19,784 nt of DNA from ATZT02 sp046048135 (GTDB lineage Bacteria; Actinomycetota; Actinomycetes; S36-B12; UBA5976): contig JBJOGR010000037.1 of NCBI GenBank assembly GCA_046048135.1, forward strand, positions 1-19,784. The letters are read 5' to 3'. Shown piece after piece: positions 14,446 to 19,784 of the stretch (within the stretch, counting starts at the first letter, position 1; each line of letters opens with the position of its first letter). Both the position numbers and the translations under genes were made by a program. The notes under the pieces were generated by a model. The model made no database searches and was not told the DNA's origin. It worked only from the letters and a program-made list of their open reading frames with translations.

Positions 14446-15585
14446 ATGACCGGCTTTTCACTCTATTTATATGAGGATTTTCATCTTCAAGTAAGTGAAG
14501 GACTAGTTATACCCCTAGACCCACAAAAGGCGACAAGTCTTGCCCAATGGGCAATAAATTGCATCGCTATTTTAGAAACTGGTGAAAATTTTGAAACAAA
14601 TAGAACTTCAAGTTTTAAAGTAACTGAAACAGAAATTAATCCTTTAGAAGTTGATCAAAGTAATTTAAGTTTTCAATATGGAAATTATTTAATTAAAATT
14701 AAAAAAGAATTAGATTTAACTAATAGAAATATAAATATTGTTAATTCACTTAGTAATTCTAATTTTAATTATATGCCTAAATATTATGGAAGCTTGTCTT
14801 TAAAAATTTATAATAAATTAGTTGAATTTATTTCAATTTATGAATTTATTGATAATTCTATTGATGGCTGGACTTGGTTACCAAAAAAACTTTTTAATAA
14901 AAATGATTCTTGGGTAAATGAAGTGGCAATACTTAGTGCTCAACTACATAGAGATTTAAAAAAAGTAGAAGGTGATTCATCAAAAGAATTTATACAATTA
15001 ACAGATAACTTAGTGAAGAGAAAATTGCCAGATTTAAATCAAGAATTACTATCTGGGATTGAAAAATATCCAAAGCCACAAGAAATGTTAGAAATATGGA
15101 ATAGTTTAGAAAATAAATACTTTATTGAGTTAGAAAAAAAGAAACAAAAAGTGCAAGATAATTATAAAAATCAAATAACGCATGGAGATTTTCACATCGG
15201 ACAAATTTTGAAAAGTGAAACCAATTATTACGTGATAGATTTTGATGGCTCTCCAGTATTGAGTAAAGAATTAAGAAATATAACTTCACCAATAGAAGAT
15301 GATTTAGCTCATTTACTTTTATCATTTTCTCTTGCCGCAAGGGTTTCAGAGAGAATAAATCAGCTAGATTACGCGATTTTGAATGATGAAGTATTTAAAT
15401 GTCAGAATTTATTCTTAACTAATTATCAAGAAAACATTAAAAACTTAAATAATTACTCACCAAATATTGATTTAATTGAATATTTACGATTTAGGCAGTA
15501 TTACTTTGAAATAATTTATGGACTTAAATACTTGCCACGATGGCTTTATGCTCCAATACTTTCTTTACAAGAAGAATTAGGATAG
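14446..15585 (+). CDS. Maltokinase-like sugar kinase (APH fold; possible glucosamine kinase)
   Basis: This 379-residue protein of the aminoglycoside-phosphotransferase fold has the catalytic loop THGDFHIGQIL at 245-255 (D248 as base) and the metal-binding motif VIDFDGSP at 263-270. HGDxHxGQxL...IDFxGxP is the mark of the actinobacterial maltokinase (Mak/Pep2) group rather than of true APH enzymes. A probable nucleotide-binding lysine is in GNYLIKIKK (about 84). It is shorter than typical maltokinases (roughly 430-460 residues), and no trehalose synthase, GlgE or GlgB is nearby. A related actinobacterial family has been described as glucosamine kinases, and the GlmS-like SIS gene 4 bp downstream favours an amino sugar as substrate. 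The ATG at 14446 has GGGGG immediately upstream. The coding sequence is very AT-rich (many Asn/Lys/Ile). Confidence 0.78.
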   Translation: MTGFSLYLYEDFHLQVSEGLVIPLDPQKATSLAQWAINCIAILETGENFETNRTSSFKVTETEINPLEVDQSNLSFQYGNYLIKIKKELDLTNRNINIVNSLSNSNFNYMPKYYGSLSLKIYNKLVEFISIYEFIDNSIDGWTWLPKKLFNKNDSWVNEVAILSAQLHRDLKKVEGDSSKEFIQLTDNLVKRKLPDLNQELLSGIEKYPKPQEMLEIWNSLENKYFIELEKKKQKVQDNYKNQITHGDFHIGQILKSETNYYVIDFDGSPVLSKELRNITSPIEDDLAHLLLSFSLAARVSERINQLDYAILNDEVFKCQNLFLTNYQENIKNLNNYSPNIDLIEYLRFRQYYFEIIYGLKYLPRWLYAPILSLQEELG

Positions 15586-15589
15586 GTAA

Positions 15590-16540
15590 ATGGCTGAAAC
15601 TAATGTGGCAGGATTTATAAACGATATAAAAGAATTGCCTAAATTATTAACAGAATTAAGCTCAAAACAAATTTTTGATAATTTTTCTTTAAGCAAGAAT
15701 CAACTACTTTATTTAGTTGGCATGGGTTCCAGTTACTTTGCTGCCCAAGATGCAGCAAGGTATTTAAGAAGTGTGGGTTATCTTGCAGTTGCAGAGATCG
15801 CTAGTGCTGAAACACCAAGTAGTTTTCCAGACAATACAGTGGTTGTAGCAATCTCAGCCTCTGGAAATAGTGTTGAAGTTTTAAAGTTTGTAGAAAAAAT
15901 TCCAAGTAATGTTAAAACTATTGCTTTAACCAGAGAGCAAAATAGCAAATTAGCTAAAGTAGTTGATGAAGTTGTATTACTTCCAATAAGAGAAGAAACT
16001 GGTGGAGTAAGTATTTGGTCATATAGAGCAACTTCTATAGCTTTGTTTCAAATAATCGAAAATCTTGGACTTTTTAGTTCTGTAAAGGAATCAGTTTTAA
16101 ATTCAGCAAAAGAAATAAGGACTTTATTAGATTCTAAAAATCAGTGGCTTGAATCCTTTATGAATTTAACCAAAAGCAGTAATGGTATTTATTTAATGTC
16201 TCCTGCTGAAAGATATGGAAGTGCTTTGCAAGGAGCATTAATGTTTCGCGAAGGTCCAAGATTTCCAGCAGATGGATGTGAAACAGGTGATTGGTCACAT
16301 GTTGATGTTTATTTAACAAAAACTCTTGATTACAAAGCATTAATTTTTTCTGGATCTAATTGGGATCAACAAGCAGTTGATTGGCTAAATAATAGAAAAT
16401 CTTTCTTTGGTTCCATTGGTAATTATCAACAAGGAAATATCGCATCCATTGAAATAGAAAGTGAAGATGTTTTAACTCAAATTTTGACTGAATTACTAGT
16501 ACCAGAATTAATGGCAGCTAAATTATGGGAGGCAAAATGA
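15590..16540 (+). CDS. Double-SIS sugar isomerase/deaminase, GlmS isomerase-like
   Basis: This 316-residue protein has two SIS domains and no glutaminase domain. The first has VGMGSSYFAA at 43-52 and the phosphosugar loop ISASGNSVEVL at 88-98. The second has SPAERYGSALQGALMFREG then ETGDWSHVDVYL at 231-242. The latter aligns with GELKHGP of GlmS and GEFRHGP of fructoselysine-6-P deglycase (FrlB): the histidine is kept (H237) but the catalytic Glu is Asp (D234). Such stand-alone proteins act as deaminases/isomerases (AgaS) or fructosamine-6-P deglycases. With the upstream kinase it would turn a phosphorylated amino sugar or Amadori compound into a hexose phosphate plus ammonia or an amine; this is inferred. 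SD AGGA is 7 nt before the ATG. Confidence 0.85.
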   Translation: MAETNVAGFINDIKELPKLLTELSSKQIFDNFSLSKNQLLYLVGMGSSYFAAQDAARYLRSVGYLAVAEIASAETPSSFPDNTVVVAISASGNSVEVLKFVEKIPSNVKTIALTREQNSKLAKVVDEVVLLPIREETGGVSIWSYRATSIALFQIIENLGLFSSVKESVLNSAKEIRTLLDSKNQWLESFMNLTKSSNGIYLMSPAERYGSALQGALMFREGPRFPADGCETGDWSHVDVYLTKTLDYKALIFSGSNWDQQAVDWLNNRKSFFGSIGNYQQGNIASIEIESEDVLTQILTELLVPELMAAKLWEAK

Positions 16541-16926
16541 AAAGACAAGTATTTAATATCCTTTTATTTCCAGCACTTGTTATTAATTTTTATCTAGTTT
16601 TTTCAGGGGCTTTAAACATCAAGTCAATGCTTCCTCGAATTGCAGGGGGAGGTTTTGAATCTTTACCAAGTGGTTTAAGACTAATTTATTTAGGTTTATC
16701 AATTTTTATGATTTGGCAATTACTTTATGCAAACAGATTGATTAATTTAGCTACTCCTTGGAGTTCAAGAACTGATAAAACAGTTGGATTTTTAATAGTG
16801 CTAAGTGTGTTGAGTGCTTTGGTAAATGCAATTTCTAGAAGTCCTGTTGAAAGATGGAATGCAATTCCTGCTCTTATGGTTGCGCTGGGTTTTTATCTCT
16901 TGCGCAGAAGTTCTAAACAAAACTAG
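16537..16926 (+). CDS. Small four-helix membrane protein of unknown function
   Basis: This 129-residue protein begins MKRQVFNILLFPALVINF and has four hydrophobic segments, at about 5-25, 46-66, 80-98 and 108-122. It ends in a basic tail LLRRSSKQN. Conserved-looking polar spots are NAISRSPVERWNAIP between helices 3 and 4 and a W-Q pair in helix 2. I do not recognise a family with confidence; a resemblance to DUF4345-type four-helix proteins is weak. The start is taken as ATG 16537, which overlaps the SIS stop (ATGA) and has GGAGG 4 nt upstream. An in-frame ATG at 16525 would bury that SD in the coding sequence and is less likely. The position inside the operon suggests it works with the neighbouring enzymes, but its role is unknown. 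Confidence 0.7.
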   Translation: MKRQVFNILLFPALVINFYLVFSGALNIKSMLPRIAGGGFESLPSGLRLIYLGLSIFMIWQLLYANRLINLATPWSSRTDKTVGFLIVLSVLSALVNAISRSPVERWNAIPALMVALGFYLLRRSSKQN

Positions 16927-16938
16927 GATTTCTAAATC

Positions 16939-18237
16939 ATGTCACAAATTTTAATTATTGGTTCAGGTCCTGCAGGACTAACTCTTGCTAAGGAATTAAA
17001 AGAACGAAATATTTCATATGATCAAATTGAGAAACATTCAGATGTTGGTGGTCTTTGGGACATTGATAATCCAGGCACTCCTCTTTATGAAACAGCGCAT
17101 TTTATTTCAAGTAAAACTTTGTCAGCTTTTCCTGATTATCCAATGCCAGAAAGTTATCCAGATTATCCATCAAGAAAACAAATATTAAATTACATAAAAG
17201 ACTATGCAAGAAATTTTGATTTATATGAAAATATTAAATTTAATTTATTTGCAAAAAAAGTTAGCCAAAAATCTGATCAAACTTGGCAAGTCGAACTTTC
17301 AAATGGAGAAACAAAAACTTATGAAAAAGTAATTTGTGCAACAGGTATGCAATGGGATCCAGTAAAACCTAATGTCTCAGGAAATTTCACAGGTAAAATT
17401 ATGCATTCTGTTGAATATAAGAATTCACAAGATTTAAAAGGTAAAAAAGTTTTAGTTGTAGGAGCAGGAAATTCGGGTTGCGATATAGCTTGCGATATCG
17501 GAAGAGTTGCTGAGCAAACATATCTTTCAGTAAGACGCGGTTATTGGTTTATCCCTAAACATGTTTTTGGCATACCAAGTGATGTATTTGCAGAAACTGG
17601 ACCAAAATTACCCATGTTTTTGCAACAAAAAATCTTTGGAGTTTTATTAAGACTTCTAAATGGGGATGTCACAAGACTTGGGCTGCCAAAGCCAGACCAT
17701 CGTTTATTTGAAACCCATCCGACTTTAAATACAGAAATTTTGCAACGTTTACAACACGGTGATGTTATAGCAAAGCCAGATATAAAAGAGTTTTCTGGAA
17801 ATGAAGTTATTTTTAAAGATGGATCAAAAGAGCAAATTGATGTAGTTATATTTGCCACAGGCTACAGACATTCAATTCCATATGCGCAAGAATATTTTGG
17901 TAATCCACAACATCCAATAGATATGTATTTAACAATCTTTTCTAAAAAGTATAAAAATCTTTTTGCTATGGGATTTATTGAAACTAATTCCGGTGCTTAT
18001 AACTTATTTGGATATGCCGCAAAAGTCTTAGCTTCATATTTATCTGATGAAATAAGAAATCCTGATAGGGCAAATCAGTTTGAAAAGTTAATTCATTCTA
18101 AAGATCCTGATTTAAGTGGGGGAATTAAATTCATTAAGTCTGCAAGACATGAAGGCTATGTTGATGCAAGTGCTATTAAGAAAGAGTTCTTAAAACTTAT
18201 TAAACAAATGGGTTGGACTGAATCCAGGGTTTCATGA
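16939..18237 (+). CDS. Flavin-containing monooxygenase (FMO-like, FAD/NADPH)
   Basis: This 432-residue protein has two Rossmann nucleotide-binding motifs: GSGPAGL at 8-14 for FAD and VVGAGNSGCDIA at 173-184 for NADPH. Before the second is FTGKIMHSVEY at 150-160, the FxGxxxHxxxY/W fingerprint of class B monooxygenases. The late motif IFATGYRHSIPY is also typical. Such enzymes use O2 and NADPH to oxygenate N, S or ketone carbons. The family resembles FMO/YUCCA-like proteins rather than trimethylamine monooxygenase; the substrate is unknown. It starts 12 bp after the small membrane protein and its stop overlaps the SDR start (ATGA), so the two are probably made together and may act in sequence on one substrate. 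Confidence 0.88.
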   Translation: MSQILIIGSGPAGLTLAKELKERNISYDQIEKHSDVGGLWDIDNPGTPLYETAHFISSKTLSAFPDYPMPESYPDYPSRKQILNYIKDYARNFDLYENIKFNLFAKKVSQKSDQTWQVELSNGETKTYEKVICATGMQWDPVKPNVSGNFTGKIMHSVEYKNSQDLKGKKVLVVGAGNSGCDIACDIGRVAEQTYLSVRRGYWFIPKHVFGIPSDVFAETGPKLPMFLQQKIFGVLLRLLNGDVTRLGLPKPDHRLFETHPTLNTEILQRLQHGDVIAKPDIKEFSGNEVIFKDGSKEQIDVVIFATGYRHSIPYAQEYFGNPQHPIDMYLTIFSKKYKNLFAMGFIETNSGAYNLFGYAAKVLASYLSDEIRNPDRANQFEKLIHSKDPDLSGGIKFIKSARHEGYVDASAIKKEFLKLIKQMGWTESRVS

Positions 18238-19103
18238 AGTTTGACTATTTTGACAAAGTATTTGTCATAACAGGAGCAGCTGGAGGAATAGGTTCGCATT
18301 TAGCAAAAGAAGTAGCTTTGCAAAACGCAAAAGTTGTTGCTTTAGACATTAATCAAAATAAATTAGAACTATTAATTAATTCACTTCCAGGAAATGATCA
18401 TTTAGCAATTTGTTTTGATTTAACAGACAAATCAGAAATGAAAAAAGCCATAAATCAAATTGCTTCAAAATTTGGACGAATTGATGTTTTAGTAAACAAT
18501 GCAGCGATTACTTCAGCTGAAAGATTTGATGAAAGAAGTGTTGAATCTATTGAACAAGAATTATCAATAAATCTTTTGTCACCATTACTTTTTATGCGTT
18601 TAGCAATAGATTTATTGAAAAAATCAAAAGATCCAAGAATTATCTCCACAGTTTCATTGGGAGGAATTTTTCCTCTGGGAGAAACTCCAATTTATACAAC
18701 TTCTAAATTTGGTTTAAGAGGAGCGATGTTAAGTCTTTCTTTAGATTTAGAAAAGAAAGGTATAAAAGTTTCTTCAATTTTACCTTCAGCAACTGATACT
18801 GCGATGCTTCATAAAGAAGCAATTGAAGGTGGAAATACTTTACAATTTTTAGATCCACCTCAATCAACAGATGGTGTTATAAAAAGTTTTAAGAAAACTT
18901 TAGATAATCCTAAATTTGAAAGATATCCAAAACCAAGTGAATCTTGGTTAGTAAGAATAGTTATGTTGGTGCCTGATTTATTACCAAAACTAATGCCACT
19001 TTTTGTAGGAAGAGGAAACAAAGGACATAAAAAGTATTTAAAAGAATTAGAAAAAAGAGGTACTATTAAATTAGTAAATGGAAAGTATGAATTAAATGAC
19101 TAA
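18234..19103 (+). CDS. Short-chain dehydrogenase/reductase (classical SDR)
   Basis: This 289-residue protein has the classical SDR elements: TGAAGGIG at 13-20 for the cofactor, D38 after the second strand (suggesting NAD(H) preference), NNAA at 88-91, N113, S141 and Y154xxxK158 in IYTTSKFG. The C-terminal 40 residues, after WLVRIVMLVPDLLPKLM, form a hydrophobic then basic tail that could touch the membrane, as in several lipid- or retinol-type SDRs. It would interconvert an alcohol and ketone or aldehyde. The start overlaps the monooxygenase stop by 4 bp and the end overlaps tspO by 8 bp. Confidence 0.92.
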   Translation: MKFDYFDKVFVITGAAGGIGSHLAKEVALQNAKVVALDINQNKLELLINSLPGNDHLAICFDLTDKSEMKKAINQIASKFGRIDVLVNNAAITSAERFDERSVESIEQELSINLLSPLLFMRLAIDLLKKSKDPRIISTVSLGGIFPLGETPIYTTSKFGLRGAMLSLSLDLEKKGIKVSSILPSATDTAMLHKEAIEGGNTLQFLDPPQSTDGVIKSFKKTLDNPKFERYPKPSESWLVRIVMLVPDLLPKLMPLFVGRGNKGHKKYLKELEKRGTIKLVNGKYELND

Positions 19104-19560
19104 ATTAGTTTTTAGTTTTATAAATGTAGGCCTAGTTTTTGTTTATGCAATTGGGTCTGGACTTTGGGTAAATACCGGAGATGGTTTCTATAGATCTTTA
19201 AAAAGACCTTTTTGGCAACCGCCAGATTTTGTTTTTGGTATAGCCTGGCCCTACAACTTTTTAGTTTTAATAATTGCAGGAATTGTGATAGCAAATAATG
19301 CAGGTAATTTTTCTAAAATTACATATTCAATTCTTTTTGGTTTAAGTGTGGCAACTGCACTTTTGTGGGCGCATAGTTTTTATATTCAACATAATTTATT
19401 ACTTTCCTGGATTTCTTTACTGATAACTGCTCTTTTAACAATTCCTATGGTGATGATTGCATTTCAAACTCAAAGTTGGGCTGGATTTATTTTGTTGCCA
19501 TATTTACTCTGGCTTTTTACTGCCACTTCATTATCGGTTGGCTACTTCTGGCTAAATTAG
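19096..19560 (+). CDS. tspO: TspO/MBR family tryptophan-rich membrane protein
   Basis: This 154-residue protein has five predicted helices and is rich in Trp. LKRPFWQPPDFVFGIAWP at 35-52 is the family hallmark (KPxWxPPxxxFxxxW), and LLPYLLWLFTATSL at 133-146 matches the PYxxW motif of helix 5. Bacterial TspO proteins bind porphyrins or other tetrapyrroles in the membrane and take part in light, oxygen or stress responses. The ATG at 19096 overlaps the SDR end by 8 bp, so it is the last gene of the operon. The C-terminus is complete, ending with YFWLN. Confidence 0.92.
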   Translation: MTKLVFSFINVGLVFVYAIGSGLWVNTGDGFYRSLKRPFWQPPDFVFGIAWPYNFLVLIIAGIVIANNAGNFSKITYSILFGLSVATALLWAHSFYIQHNLLLSWISLLITALLTIPMVMIAFQTQSWAGFILLPYLLWLFTATSLSVGYFWLN

Positions 19561-19693
19561 CCAAATCGTTATAAAGCAAGTCTTATTAGAAGATATGCAA
19601 GGTAGGTATTCTTAAACCCAAGCCTCGAGGCAGAAGCGATAGCCTTAGAGGAGTATTTTTAAGAAAACAGGCAGGATTTATTTAGGAGACCAG
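19561..19693 (+). promoter_or_regulatory. Leader of tatA with possible promoter and palindrome
   Basis: This 133-bp gap separates the tspO stop from tatA. TATTCT (19607-19612) is a fair -10 candidate; no convincing -35 box is visible. GCCTCGAGGC (19622-19631) is a perfect 10-bp palindrome just after the predicted start of transcription, which might be an operator. The SD of tatA, AGGAG (19684-19688), lies 5 nt before its ATG. No terminator for the tspO operon was recognised. Confidence 0.35.
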
Positions 19694-19784
19694 ATGTTTA
19701 AGAACATTCAAGGCCCAGAATTGTTGATCATTTTGTTCATCATTCTGTTGTTATTCGGAGCAAAGCGTATGCCAGATATGGCAC
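19694..19784 (+). CDS. tatA: Sec-independent translocase TatA (5' part, cut by window edge)
   Basis: Thirty codons are present. They begin MFKNIQGPELL, continue with a single hydrophobic helix, IILFIILLLFGAKR, and end MPDMA at the window edge. The short N-terminus, E9, the helix ending FGAKRMPD (FGxxxLP motif of TatA/TatB) and the strong SD AGGAG fit TatA, the pore-forming part of the twin-arginine export system. In actinobacteria tatC usually follows. Confidence 0.9.
   Translation, partial: MFKNIQGPELLIILFIILLLFGAKRMPDMA

Noticed and set aside
16525..16926. Upstream ATG at 16525 as start of the small membrane protein
   Set aside because: The GGAGG that serves ATG 16537 would lie inside the gene; the later start gives a normal SD and an ATGA junction.
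17541..17858. Open frame opposite the flavin monooxygenase gene
   Set aside because: Shadow frame; Cys/Ser-rich with no known domain and no SD.
16939..18237. Trimethylamine monooxygenase (Tmm), which would fit amine use by plankton
   Set aside because: The N-terminal region lacks the Tmm-type long insert and sequence after the GGLW motif; general FMO-like is the safer call.

Overview
The window looks like a stretch of chromosome from a streamlined, AT-rich actinobacterium, probably a free-living planktonic lineage of the Nanopelagicales (acI) or marine Actinomarina type. The reasons are base composition (by eye about one third G+C, not computed), short or overlapping gene junctions, use of TTG and GTG starts, a maltokinase-like kinase and the style of the lipoprotein signal. 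The lineage is an inference. I see no insertion sequence, phage gene, CRISPR array or other sign of recent transfer.

Layout. (1) 1-1602: a nucleotidyltransferase cut by the left edge (minus) is divergent from a TagB/TagF-type glycerophosphotransferase (plus); together they suggest a cell-surface polymer locus. A tRNA-Thr(CGU) gene follows. (2) 1681-2610: Sua5/TsaC, the enzyme that starts t6A synthesis for ANN-reading tRNAs such as that tRNA-Thr (minus). (3) 2650-6303: a tight plus-strand run of DedA membrane protein, sterol-glucosyltransferase-like UGT, short CDF-like membrane protein and aldonolactone-oxidase-type flavoprotein. (4) 14296 down to 6300: a long minus-strand operon. It encodes a PotD-like lipoprotein, two permeases and the ATPase of a polyamine-type ABC importer, then a second UGT-family glycosyltransferase, a PatD-like gamma-aminobutyraldehyde dehydrogenase, a BenE-family transporter and a small helix-hairpin-helix protein. 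(5) 14446-19560: a divergent plus-strand operon of maltokinase-like kinase, GlmS-like double-SIS protein, small membrane protein, flavin monooxygenase, SDR and TspO. (6) The right edge cuts the start of tatA.

How it may work together. Importer plus PatD-like dehydrogenase has the same logic as the E. coli ydcSTUV-patD putrescine locus: take up a di- or polyamine and oxidise the aminoaldehyde formed from it. No aminotransferase or amine oxidase for the first step is present here. What is unusual is the glycosyltransferase inside that operon and, across a 149-bp shared control region, a sugar-kinase/SIS pair that fits amino-sugar or fructosamine (Amadori-type) breakdown. A linked amine-plus-amino-sugar scavenging locus is the most interesting hypothesis here, but it is inference. 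A perfect GC-rich hairpin with a GAAA loop at the start of potB, just after the binding-protein gene, is the clearest RNA-level feature.
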